Shown here: in pieces, positions 50,064 through 58,773 of the stretch
Position numbering within the stretch: the first letter of the stretch is position 1
Layout: each line of letters begins with the position of its first letter
Source of the DNA: Mesonia hippocampi
Lineage (GTDB): Bacteria; Bacteroidota; Bacteroidia; Flavobacteriales; Flavobacteriaceae
Length of the DNA stretch: 64,000 bases
Reading direction: 5' to 3'
NCBI RefSeq assembly: GCF_014197445.1
Contig: NZ_JACIFO010000006.1
Location: 62,001 to 126,000, forward strand
Made by a program: the position numbers and the translations under genes
Notes under the pieces: model-generated
Databases searched by the model: none
Told to the model about the DNA's origin: nothing
Seen by the model: the letters and a program-made list of their open reading frames with translations, nothing else

Positions 50064-52181
50064 ATGGCAGTATTAAGCAAAATTAGAGAAAAAACAGTTT
50101 TCTTGATTGTGATTATCGCATTAGCCCTATTCTCATTTGTGCTAATGGATTTATTTAGCAATGGCGGCTTTTCCTCAGATAAATCGCAAAATGTAATCGC
50201 AACAATTAACGGAGAGGATGTTAGTAGAGAGCAATTTGCTATGGAGGTAGAAAACTATCAACGTAACTCTAGAGGTAACATTACCACAACACAAGCAGTA
50301 AACCAAGTGTGGGATGCAACACTTCGTAGTACATTAATGAAAGAGCAAATAGATGCTTTAGGTATAGAAGTAGGAAGCGACCAATTAAACAACGCAATTA
50401 AAGAGCAATTTGCAGGAAACCCTAATTTTACTAACGAAGCAGGTATTTTTGATATTAATAAAATGCGAGAATACGTGGCTAACTTAAAAGCAAGTTCTCC
50501 TCAAGCATACCAGCAGTGGGTAATGCTAGAAGATAATGTTGCAGAACAAGTAAAAGTTGGTACATACCTAACCTTGGTAAAAGCAGGTATAGATGCTACC
50601 TTGGCAGAAGGAAAATCTGCTTACCAATTGGCAAACAATACCGTAAACTTTAAGTATGTAACACTGCCTTATAGCCAAATAGAAGATGTAGAAGTAACAA
50701 AAGAAGATATAAAAGCTTACATTAATAAGCATAAAGAAGAATTTAAGTCGGAAGCGGCAACAGATATTCAGTATATTTATTTTGAAGAAAAAGCCTCTTT
50801 GGAAGATGAAAATGCATTAAAAGCAGAAATCCAAAAATTACTTAAAAAACGCGTAGTGTATAACCAAGTAAGCAAGATTAACGATACCTTGCAAGGTTTT
50901 GCTAACGTAACAGACAATGAAGCTTTCTTAGCAGAATTTTCAGATACCCAACCTGCTGTTCGTTATTTCTTTAAAAAAGACTTACCAACAGAACAAGCAG
51001 AACAAATATTTACTTTAGAAGCAGGGCAAACTTACGGGCCATACAAGGCAAACGGTTTTTATAATGTAGCTAAAGTAGTGCGTACAAAACAAGTAGCCGA
51101 TTCTGTAAAAGCAAACGGAATGCTAATTTCTTACAAAGAAACAGGAGCAGCAGAGGTGAGCCGTACTAAGGAAGAAGCCAAAAAACTAGCAGACAGCTTA
51201 TTGATAGAGATAAAAGGCAACTCAGCTAAATTAGCAACATTAGCAACAACGTTTTCAGACGATCCAACAACTAAAAATGCAAACGGAGAATTAGGATGGT
51301 TGCAATATGCGCAAGTAAACCAAAGTTCTCCAGTTATCGAATACTTATTTGATAATGCACAAGGAGAAGTTGGCGTGGTAGAAACACCAGCAGGTTTTTA
51401 TGTGTTGGAAATTGCAGAAACTAAAAACATACAACGTGCAGTAGAGGTTACCATGCTTCAAAAGAAAATTGAGCCTTCTGAAGAAACCTCAAATGCTTTA
51501 TTTACCGAAACTACAAAATTTGAAATTGCAGCTAAACAAGGCAATTATAACGAAGAGGTAAAAAAAGCTAATTACGAAGCTAAGCCTGTGAAAGGAATTA
51601 AAAATATGCAGGAGAACATTCCTGGACTAGGAAGCCAAAGAGCTTTAGTACAATGGACGTTTGAAGAGAAAACAAAAGCAGGAGACGTAAAACGTTTCGA
51701 TTTACCAAACGGATATGTAGTAGCCCAAGTTACTGCAAAATATCCAAAAGGATTAATGCAGGTAGAAGAAGCTTCTGCAAAGGTTACGCCTATTATTCAA
51801 CGTGAAAAGAAAGCAGAAATTCTTAAAAAGAAAATTACTGCAGGAACACTTACAGAAATTGCTAAAAACCAAAATGTAAGCGTGCAAACAGCCAATGCGG
51901 TAAACATGAAAAACCCAATGATTGCTGGTGCAGGAAGTGAGCCAGAAGTAGTTGGTGCTGCTTTTGCGTTGGCAGAAGGAAGCCTAAGCAAGCCTATTGC
52001 AGGTAAAGCAGGTGTATTTGTGGTAGAAACTATAGCAAAGAAAGAAGCGCCGGCATTACCATCGTATAAGCAAATGGCTACGCAAGAGTCGCAAGCTAGA
52101 ATGATGCAAGTTAATAGAGAACTATATGAAGCACTAAAAGCTAAAGCAGAAATTAGCGATAACCGTGCAAGTTTCTATTAA
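50064..52181 (+). CDS. ppiD: PpiD/SurA-type peptidyl-prolyl cis-trans isomerase
   Basis: A 705-residue periplasmic chaperone anchored by one N-terminal helix (about 12-33, in REKTVFLIVIIALALFSFVLMDLF). A SurA_N-like chaperone region (about 50-170) has VIATINGEDVSREQFAMEVENYQRN, and a parvulin rotamase domain (about 345-455) has LATTFSDDPTTKNANGELGWLQYAQ and GEVGVVETPAGFYVLEI. A second rotamase-like C-terminal domain (about 560-690) lacks the full motif. It folds exported and outer-membrane proteins, consistent with the envelope genes before it. A 99-base gap with a TATTTTCG -7-like site (50023-50030) suggests its own promoter. Confidence 0.92.
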   Translation: MAVLSKIREKTVFLIVIIALALFSFVLMDLFSNGGFSSDKSQNVIATINGEDVSREQFAMEVENYQRNSRGNITTTQAVNQVWDATLRSTLMKEQIDALGIEVGSDQLNNAIKEQFAGNPNFTNEAGIFDINKMREYVANLKASSPQAYQQWVMLEDNVAEQVKVGTYLTLVKAGIDATLAEGKSAYQLANNTVNFKYVTLPYSQIEDVEVTKEDIKAYINKHKEEFKSEAATDIQYIYFEEKASLEDENALKAEIQKLLKKRVVYNQVSKINDTLQGFANVTDNEAFLAEFSDTQPAVRYFFKKDLPTEQAEQIFTLEAGQTYGPYKANGFYNVAKVVRTKQVADSVKANGMLISYKETGAAEVSRTKEEAKKLADSLLIEIKGNSAKLATLATTFSDDPTTKNANGELGWLQYAQVNQSSPVIEYLFDNAQGEVGVVETPAGFYVLEIAETKNIQRAVEVTMLQKKIEPSEETSNALFTETTKFEIAAKQGNYNEEVKKANYEAKPVKGIKNMQENIPGLGSQRALVQWTFEEKTKAGDVKRFDLPNGYVVAQVTAKYPKGLMQVEEASAKVTPIIQREKKAEILKKKITAGTLTEIAKNQNVSVQTANAVNMKNPMIAGAGSEPEVVGAAFALAEGSLSKPIAGKAGVFVVETIAKKEAPALPSYKQMATQESQARMMQVNRELYEALKAKAEISDNRASFY

Positions 52182-52202
52182 GAATAGAAAACTATAAAAC
52201 TT

Positions 52203-52235
52203 AAAAAGCTCATCTCGAAAGAAATGAGCTTTTTT
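52203..52235. terminator. Bidirectional terminator between ppiD and the GHMP kinase gene
   Basis: AAAAAGCTCAT (52203-52213) and ATGAGCTTTTT (52224-52234) form an 11-bp stem with A-rich and T-rich flanks, so both convergent transcripts can stop here. Confidence 0.85.
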
Positions 52236-52263
52236 ATTTATCGTTTTGTTTTTTAGCTATAAT

Positions 52264-53169
52264 TTACAAAATCAATTCGGTGTAAGGAATTATGGTTGGA
52301 TAACCTTTTTTCTTAAAGTAGGTTAAATCGTTAGAAATTGCTGTTGCTAATACAAAATCTCCGCCCCAACCGCCTAAACTTTTTATGCTTCCAGGGTAAT
52401 CTGGAAAAAGGCATTCTTTTATTGTAGGAATTTCCAATAAATTGCTTAATTTTTCTTCGTGTAAATCTATTAATTCCTGAAATTCTAATAATGTTTTTGC
52501 TGCTAAGATTTGTTGGGTTAATTCAGAAAATACGTTAACCGCTTCATTTCTTTTTGAGGAAGCTAAATTGCGGTAATGTAGGATGGCTTCTCTGCTGTTT
52601 TTTTTCTTGTTTAAGTGAATAAAGAACAGCTTGTCTTTAAATGAAGGCGAAAAAGGAACTTCGGTAATTAATGGCGGATTAGCTTTTTGGTATAAAATAG
52701 GCTTTCTTTTTCCTGCACAGGCAATATCATAACCACTACCGCCAAAAGTGTTTTGTAGCAGTTCGTAAGGGTTTATTTTAGCCCATTGTGAAAGGTTATA
52801 AATTAAGGTAGACGAAGAGCCAAGCCCCCAATCTCTAGGAAATTCTAAATAATTGTTTATTTCCCAACCTTGTTGGTTAAAAATTTTACTGTTAAGCTTT
52901 TTTACTTCAATAAGAATTTGATATAAGAATTTTTCTTCAGGCGATTGATGGTTTATTTTAGGTAAATCTCCGTTGGAAATATCAAAATTTAAATCCATCC
53001 AAACCGAGTTGTCGTGTAAATAGCTTTTCCAGCTAATTTTTTTTTCAGCAATAGGTTTTGCGGTGAGTCGTTGTCCGTATTTACAAGGTAATGCTAGCGC
53101 CAAAGCTTGGTCTAGGACAACATACTCTGAGGTTAATAATAGTTTTCCGTTGGCGTTATATGTTTTCAT
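52264..53169 (-). CDS. GHMP kinase of the mevalonate pathway
   Basis: A 301-residue kinase. N-terminus NANGKLLLTSEYVVLDQALALALP (GHMP motif 1), then the phosphate-binding motif WGLGSSSTLIYNLS (about 113-126), then GGSGYDIACAGKRKPILY, the GYDIA element typical of the Bacteroidota mevalonate-pathway kinase family, and GGWGGDFVLATAI near the C-terminus. The phosphorylated substrate is probably mevalonate or phosphomevalonate; sequence alone does not decide. Its ATG overlaps the stop of HMG-CoA reductase by 14 bases, so the two are co-translated. Confidence 0.82.
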   Translation of the reverse strand: MKTYNANGKLLLTSEYVVLDQALALALPCKYGQRLTAKPIAEKKISWKSYLHDNSVWMDLNFDISNGDLPKINHQSPEEKFLYQILIEVKKLNSKIFNQQGWEINNYLEFPRDWGLGSSSTLIYNLSQWAKINPYELLQNTFGGSGYDIACAGKRKPILYQKANPPLITEVPFSPSFKDKLFFIHLNKKKNSREAILHYRNLASSKRNEAVNVFSELTQQILAAKTLLEFQELIDLHEEKLSNLLEIPTIKECLFPDYPGSIKSLGGWGGDFVLATAISNDLTYFKKKGYPTIIPYTELIL

Positions 53170-54472
53170 TACGTAGTTTTTCTAAGGCTTCTACAACTCC
53201 GCTATGGCTTACTGTTTTGTCTTTAAAAAGTGTGGTAATGGCTAGTTTCTCTTGTTTGGTAGCTTCAAACTGATTTAAAATATTTAGCAGGTGCATTTTC
53301 ATGTGTCCTTCTTGGATGCCTGTGGTTGTTAAAGATTTTACGGCAGCAAAATTTTGGGCCAATCCGGCAACAGCTATAACTTGCATGAGCTCTTTTGCAT
53401 TGGGGTTTCCAAGCATTTCTAATGAGAATTTAACAAGTGGGTGAAGCGAGGTTAAGCCGCCAACGGTTCCTAGTGCTAGTGGTATTTCTATAGAAAAATA
53501 GAATACATTGTTTTCTATTTTAGCTGTAGTAAGGCTGCTGTATTTTCCGTTTCTAGCAGCGTAGGCATGTACTCCTGCTTCTACGGCTCTAAAGTCGTTT
53601 CCTGTGGCTAAAACAACGGCATCTATTCCGTTCATAATGCCTTTGTTGTGTGTTACGGCTCGGTAAGGTTCGATTTCTGCTATTTTTACAGCTTCTATAA
53701 ATTTATGAGCAAATTTTATAGAATCTTCCGGGTTGGGTAAAAGCTTATCTGCAGGATGTGCTACTTCTGCTCTAACTAAACAGTTAGGAACATAGTTAGA
53801 AAGGATGCTCATGATGATTTCTAACGAATTGTTTTTTGAGCAAAGCTGCTTATTTATAGCAGTTTCTTTAAAGGTTTTAGCAAGCTTTTCTAAGCATGTA
53901 TTTATAAAGTTTGCCCCCATGGCATCGAGGGTTTCAAAGGTAACATGCAATTGGTAGTAATGTTCTAATTCACTTGTTTTATCTACTAGGCTTATTTGGT
54001 TAATTCCTCCGCCTCGTTTTTGCATATTTTTAGTTATTTCTGTAAGAGAATCTTTAAAATATGCTTGTTGTTGCTGGAAGAAATCTTCTAAATCTTGTTT
54101 CTTCCCTGTATAGGTAAAGTGGATTTGCCCCACTTTTTCTGTACCCAAAACTTTGGTGTGAAAACCGCCTTTGTCTAGCCAAAATTTAGCAGCATTACTC
54201 GCTGCTGCCACTACAGAGCTCTCTTCTATTGCCATAGGGATGGTGAAGAGCTTGTTGTTGATAAGGAAGTTTGGAGCTATTCCGTAAGGTAAATAATAGT
54301 TAGTGATGGTATTTTCGGTAAACTCATCGTGTAGTTTTTGTAGTTTTTCATCTGTATTCCAATATTGTTTTAAAAGCTTGTTTGCAGTATCGATGTCTGA
54401 AAAATAATGCTGGCTTAACCAGTTTATTTTTTCTTGTTTACTAAGTTTCGAAAATCCTTTTTTTGCTTTCAA
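53156..54472 (-). CDS. HMG-CoA reductase, class II type
   Basis: Reduces HMG-CoA to mevalonate. It has 438 residues, soluble with no membrane domain. Conserved elements: PMAIEESSVVAAASNAA (catalytic Glu region, about 77-93), RGGGINQISLVD, NGIDAVVLATGNDFRAVEAG with the Lys/Asp catalytic region, LGTVGGLTSLHPLVKFSLEMLG, and the C-terminal GIQEGHMKMHL with the catalytic histidine. The class II (bacterial/Pseudomonas mevalonii-like) family is recognised by the overall pattern; in Bacteroidota it is used for synthesis. A 253-base gap separates it from the divergent DPP IV gene, where I saw no clear element. Confidence 0.92.
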   Translation of the reverse strand: MKAKKGFSKLSKQEKINWLSQHYFSDIDTANKLLKQYWNTDEKLQKLHDEFTENTITNYYLPYGIAPNFLINNKLFTIPMAIEESSVVAAASNAAKFWLDKGGFHTKVLGTEKVGQIHFTYTGKKQDLEDFFQQQQAYFKDSLTEITKNMQKRGGGINQISLVDKTSELEHYYQLHVTFETLDAMGANFINTCLEKLAKTFKETAINKQLCSKNNSLEIIMSILSNYVPNCLVRAEVAHPADKLLPNPEDSIKFAHKFIEAVKIAEIEPYRAVTHNKGIMNGIDAVVLATGNDFRAVEAGVHAYAARNGKYSSLTTAKIENNVFYFSIEIPLALGTVGGLTSLHPLVKFSLEMLGNPNAKELMQVIAVAGLAQNFAAVKSLTTTGIQEGHMKMHLLNILNQFEATKQEKLAITTLFKDKTVSHSGVVEALEKLRNENI

Positions 54473-54725
54473 GGCGCACTAGGTTTAGTTTAATAATCTA
54501 CAAAGATACAATTACTCTAAATCAATTAACGTATTTTAGGTTTTCTTAATCCATTCTGTTTTTTAAACAGCTGATAATTAGCTGATTTTTTGCATCTTGA
54601 ATTAAACGATGAGCTTTGTCATGGAATTTATTTTTTAACAAAATAATAGTATTTAACACCTTGGATGCCCGAAATTTGCTCTTTTTTTAGTAAACTTGAC
54701 GTTTAATTTAGTTTAAAGCACTTTT

Positions 54726-56909
54726 ATGTACAGAATTACGTGTTCTTTTTTGTTTTTAATTGGTTTTGTTTTTACGGTAAATGCGCAGGATAAAAAGCTT
54801 AGTTTAGAAGAGATTTGGGACGGAAGTTTTTCGCAAGAGCGTTTAGAATCTTTACAGCCTATGGCTAATGGTACAGAGTATGCTGTGCAAAATTATAATA
54901 GAACAACACGAGATGTTAGTGTAGATATTTATAGCTATAAAACGGGTGAGAAAACAAAAACCTTAATTAGTGCTAAAGAGATTCCTGGTTTAAACTATTT
55001 TCAAACTTACGAGTTTAGCCAAGACCAACAAAAGGCTTTGTTGTCTGCCGAGTTAGAGCAAATATATAGACGCTCTTCAAAAGGGGTTTTTTACGTATAT
55101 GATATAGTAAAAAAACAGCTTCAGCAAGTAAACGATAAAGCAATTCAAGAACCAGATTTCTCTCCAGATGCTACAAAAATTGCTTATGTGTATGAAAACA
55201 ACTTGTATGTAAAAAACCTTATTAATAATCAAGTGATTCAGGTAACACAAGATGGTAAAAAGAATGAAATTATAAATGGTATTTCTGATTGGGTATATGA
55301 AGAAGAATTTTCTGTTGTTCAGGCTTATCAATGGAATGCTGACGGGACTAAAATCGCCTTTTTAAAGTTCGACGAAACGCAAGTTCCTGTGTTTTCTATG
55401 GATATGTACGGAACATACCCTAATCAGCTTTACCCTACACAAGATGTTTTTAAATACCCAAAAGCAGGAGAGCAAAACGCAAAGGTGAGCCTGCATGTTT
55501 ACGACTTAGAAAAGCAAAGCCTAACCCAAGTAAACCTGCAAAAAAAATATGAATATATCCCTGTAATAACATGGACACAAGATGCTAACTTACTTAGTGT
55601 GCAAGCAATGAACAGGCATCAGAACAAGTTAGATTTTATATTGGTAGACACCAAGAAAAATACAACAAAAACAATTTTGAGCGAAACCGATAAAGCCTAT
55701 GTCGATCTCAACGATCAGCTTAACTTCTTAGCCGATAATAGCTTTATTTGGGCAAGCGAAAGAGATGGGTGGAATCATCTTTATCACTACAACATTAAAG
55801 GGAAACTACTAAAACAAATAACAACTGGTAATTGGGAAGTAACCGATTATTATGGGTACAACGCTAACAATAAAACCATCTACTACCAAAGTACCGAGAA
55901 CGGAAGCATTAACCGTGGGGTGTATGCAATAAAAATAAATGGTAAAAACAAACGAGCATTAGCTGCCAAAGCAGGTACAAATTATGCGGATTTTAGCGCA
56001 GATTATACCTATTACATCAATTCGTTTTCTAATGCAGAAACCCTTTGGCAATATAAACTGTACAAAACTAAAACCTTAGAGGAAGTACGGGTGATAGAAG
56101 ATAATGCAGCTATGAAAGAAAAAATTGCAGCCTATAATTTTTCGTCTAAAGAGTTTTCTACAATGACCATAAATGGGAACGATTTGAATATGTGGATGAT
56201 AAAACCTAAAGATTTTGATGCCTCAAAAAAGTATCCTTTATTAATGTATCAATACTCTGGCCCAGGTTCTCAATCGGTTTCAAATACAAGTTCTAATTCA
56301 AATGATTATTGGTATCAATACCTTGCAGACAAAGGCTATATAATCGTTTGTGTAGACGGAAGAGGTACAGGACAAAAAGGAGCCGATTTTAAAAAGATTA
56401 CTCAGTTAGAGCTAGGGAAATACGAAGTGGAAGATCAAATAGCCGCAGCAAAAAAATTAGGCGAGCAATCATATATAGATGAAAATCGGATAGGAATTTG
56501 GGGATGGAGTTATGGAGGTTTTATGTCTTCTAATTGTATATTTCAGGGAGGAGATACTTTCAAACTAGCTATTGCTGTTGCCCCTGTAACAAGTTGGCGT
56601 TTTTACGATACCATTTATACAGAGCGGTACATGACAACACCACAAGAAAACCCATCGGGCTATGATGATAATTCTCCCATTACGCATGTAAATAAGTTTA
56701 ACGATAATAATCATTATTTACTTATACATGGTAGTGCAGACGATAATGTACACGTACAAAATACAATGCAACTTATAGAGGCTTTAGTACAAGCCAATAA
56801 AAATTTTGACTGGGCTATTTATCCAGATAAAAATCATGGCATTTATGGCGGCAATACGCGCTTGCACTTGTATAATAAAATGACAAACTATATTTTAAAA
56901 AATTTATAA
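54726..56909 (+). CDS. Dipeptidyl-peptidase IV family serine protease (S9B)
   Basis: A 727-residue exported prolyl peptidase that removes X-Pro dipeptides. Signal peptide about 1-19 (ends VNAQ), an eight-bladed beta-propeller (about 40-480) with the S9B glutamate motif SDWVYEEEF that binds the substrate N-terminus, and a C-terminal alpha/beta hydrolase. The catalytic serine is in GIWGWSYGGFMSS (about 594), the aspartate in LLIHGSADDNVH (about 671), the histidine in PDKNHGIYGG (about 703). Two peptide transporter genes follow directly (9-base gap), consistent with use of di- and tripeptides as nutrients. Confidence 0.95.
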   Translation: MYRITCSFLFLIGFVFTVNAQDKKLSLEEIWDGSFSQERLESLQPMANGTEYAVQNYNRTTRDVSVDIYSYKTGEKTKTLISAKEIPGLNYFQTYEFSQDQQKALLSAELEQIYRRSSKGVFYVYDIVKKQLQQVNDKAIQEPDFSPDATKIAYVYENNLYVKNLINNQVIQVTQDGKKNEIINGISDWVYEEEFSVVQAYQWNADGTKIAFLKFDETQVPVFSMDMYGTYPNQLYPTQDVFKYPKAGEQNAKVSLHVYDLEKQSLTQVNLQKKYEYIPVITWTQDANLLSVQAMNRHQNKLDFILVDTKKNTTKTILSETDKAYVDLNDQLNFLADNSFIWASERDGWNHLYHYNIKGKLLKQITTGNWEVTDYYGYNANNKTIYYQSTENGSINRGVYAIKINGKNKRALAAKAGTNYADFSADYTYYINSFSNAETLWQYKLYKTKTLEEVRVIEDNAAMKEKIAAYNFSSKEFSTMTINGNDLNMWMIKPKDFDASKKYPLLMYQYSGPGSQSVSNTSSNSNDYWYQYLADKGYIIVCVDGRGTGQKGADFKKITQLELGKYEVEDQIAAAKKLGEQSYIDENRIGIWGWSYGGFMSSNCIFQGGDTFKLAIAVAPVTSWRFYDTIYTERYMTTPQENPSGYDDNSPITHVNKFNDNNHYLLIHGSADDNVHVQNTMQLIEALVQANKNFDWAIYPDKNHGIYGGNTRLHLYNKMTNYILKNL

Positions 56910-56918
56910 TAGAAATAG

Positions 56919-58751
56919 ATGGCAACAACAAAAGTAAGTTCAGAAAAAGAGTTATTTGGACACCCCGTAGGGCTTTTTATATTGTTTTTTACAGAAATGT
57001 GGGAACGCTTTTCGTATTATGGAATGCGAGGAATATTAGTACTATATATGGCAACATCAGCTACTGCAATAGACCCAGGTTTAGGCTGGAGCAGTAAAGA
57101 TGCCGTTTGGTTGTACGGGTGGTATACCATGCTGGTATATATTGCCGCGATACCAGGAGGCTGGGTAGCCGATAAATTTTTGGGACAGAAAAAAACGGTG
57201 ATGCTAGGAGGATTATTACTGTGTTTTGGTCATGGTATATTAGCAATACCACAAGATTGGGCCTTTTTTACAGGACTCTTTTTTATCATTGTTGGTGTAG
57301 GAGGCTTAAAACCTAACATATCAACTATGGTAGGAGGCTTATATAAAGAAGGAGACATTCGTAGAGATAGCGGATTTACCATTTTTTATATAGGAATTAA
57401 TATTGGTGCCTTTTTAGCCAGTATTTCTGTTGGTTTAGTAGCTTATTATTATGGCTGGCATTACGGATTTGGTCTTGCAGGAATAGGAATGTTAATAGGA
57501 CAATTGGTATATATGTGGGGGCAAAGGTTCTTGGTAGGTGTAGGAGAATTTACAGGCGGATCCAAAGTATCTGCAGCAGAACGAGAAGCTGCAAAAAGAC
57601 CTTTAAACAAAATAGAGAAAGATAGGATAATTGTACTTTTAATATCTTTTTTAATCATTATTGTTTTTTTCGGAGCATTCGAGCAAGCCGGAGGTTTAAT
57701 GAATCTTTATACCGATGCTAAGGTAGATAGAACAATTAATTTATTATCTATAAAAGAAATTCCTGCCGCAGTATTTCAATCATTAAATGCAGGGTACATA
57801 ATTATTTTTGGAACACTTATCGGAGGTTTTTGGTTATGGTGGAGAAAAAAAGGAAAAGAGTCTTCATCATTATTTAAAATGGCAATAGGAACCATTATTA
57901 TGGGATTAGGCTATGTTTTCATGATGTTTGCTTCTAAAGAGGCAAGTGCAGAAGCTTTTGGTAAAGCCGCTATGATTTGGGTGTTTTTAGCCTACTTATT
58001 TCACACTATTGGTGAACTATGTACTTCCCCCGTGTCTTTATCATTCATCACCAAATTAGCCCCGATAAAATACGCCTCTATCATGATGGGTATTTACTTC
58101 GCAGCCACAGGTTTTGGAAATAAATTGGCAGGAAGTATAGGAGAAACTTCACAGCTAGAACCTTATAAAGGGCAAATGACAGTGAATAAGCAAGAGGTAC
58201 TACCTTTTATGACTAAAGATTCCATCAAGGTTAAAAATAAAGATAAAAAAATAGTTACTATTTACGATTACCCAATTAATGAAGATAAAAACTTTAGCAT
58301 AAAAGCTAATGTTTATCAGGAAAACGGAAAAGTAATCTATAAAGAAATTAAAAGCGATAAAATCTTGAATAACCTTTTTGCTTTAAATGAAGATAAAAAG
58401 GCAAACTCATCTAAATTGTTAGACGATTTAGTAGGAAACAACATAACCGAGAGTAACCCATACCATGCCAATATCATTTTCGAAAAGGATAAAGATAAAG
58501 CTCAAATTATCGAAAATAAAGGAGATGGAGAAAACTACCAAGTATCTTTCGTGCTAGAAGAAGACCAAAGCTCTCAAGAGTATAAAACATTCTTATGGCT
58601 AACTATTTTTACAGTAAGTTTTGGAGCCTTATTACTAATATTTCTTAAACGACTTAAAAAATTAACCCACGGCGCAGAAGAAAAGGAGTTAGAAGGCTTA
58701 GAAGCAGAAGGTTTTGAACTTGCAGACACAGAAATAAAAAACAAAAAATAA
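56919..58751 (+). CDS. POT/PTR-family peptide:proton symporter 1 with late soluble insert
   Basis: A 610-residue inner-membrane transporter for di- and tripeptides. The family ExxERFxYYG motif is present as TEMWERFSYYGMR (about 24-36), with KPNISTMVGGLY (about 130), DSGFTIFYIGINIGAFLAS and FLAYLFHTIGELCTSPVSLSFITKLAP (about 345-371) typical of POT. It is about 100 residues longer than usual: a hydrophilic block of lysine-rich sequence (about 415-555) sits between the last two membrane helices, on the extracytoplasmic side by topology, and a cytoplasmic acidic C-terminal tail ends in KNKK. It follows the peptidase gene after 9 bases. Confidence 0.93.
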   Translation: MATTKVSSEKELFGHPVGLFILFFTEMWERFSYYGMRGILVLYMATSATAIDPGLGWSSKDAVWLYGWYTMLVYIAAIPGGWVADKFLGQKKTVMLGGLLLCFGHGILAIPQDWAFFTGLFFIIVGVGGLKPNISTMVGGLYKEGDIRRDSGFTIFYIGINIGAFLASISVGLVAYYYGWHYGFGLAGIGMLIGQLVYMWGQRFLVGVGEFTGGSKVSAAEREAAKRPLNKIEKDRIIVLLISFLIIIVFFGAFEQAGGLMNLYTDAKVDRTINLLSIKEIPAAVFQSLNAGYIIIFGTLIGGFWLWWRKKGKESSSLFKMAIGTIIMGLGYVFMMFASKEASAEAFGKAAMIWVFLAYLFHTIGELCTSPVSLSFITKLAPIKYASIMMGIYFAATGFGNKLAGSIGETSQLEPYKGQMTVNKQEVLPFMTKDSIKVKNKDKKIVTIYDYPINEDKNFSIKANVYQENGKVIYKEIKSDKILNNLFALNEDKKANSSKLLDDLVGNNITESNPYHANIIFEKDKDKAQIIENKGDGENYQVSFVLEEDQSSQEYKTFLWLTIFTVSFGALLLIFLKRLKKLTHGAEEKELEGLEAEGFELADTEIKNKK

Positions 58752-58773
58752 ATTAACAGGTTATATTAAAATT

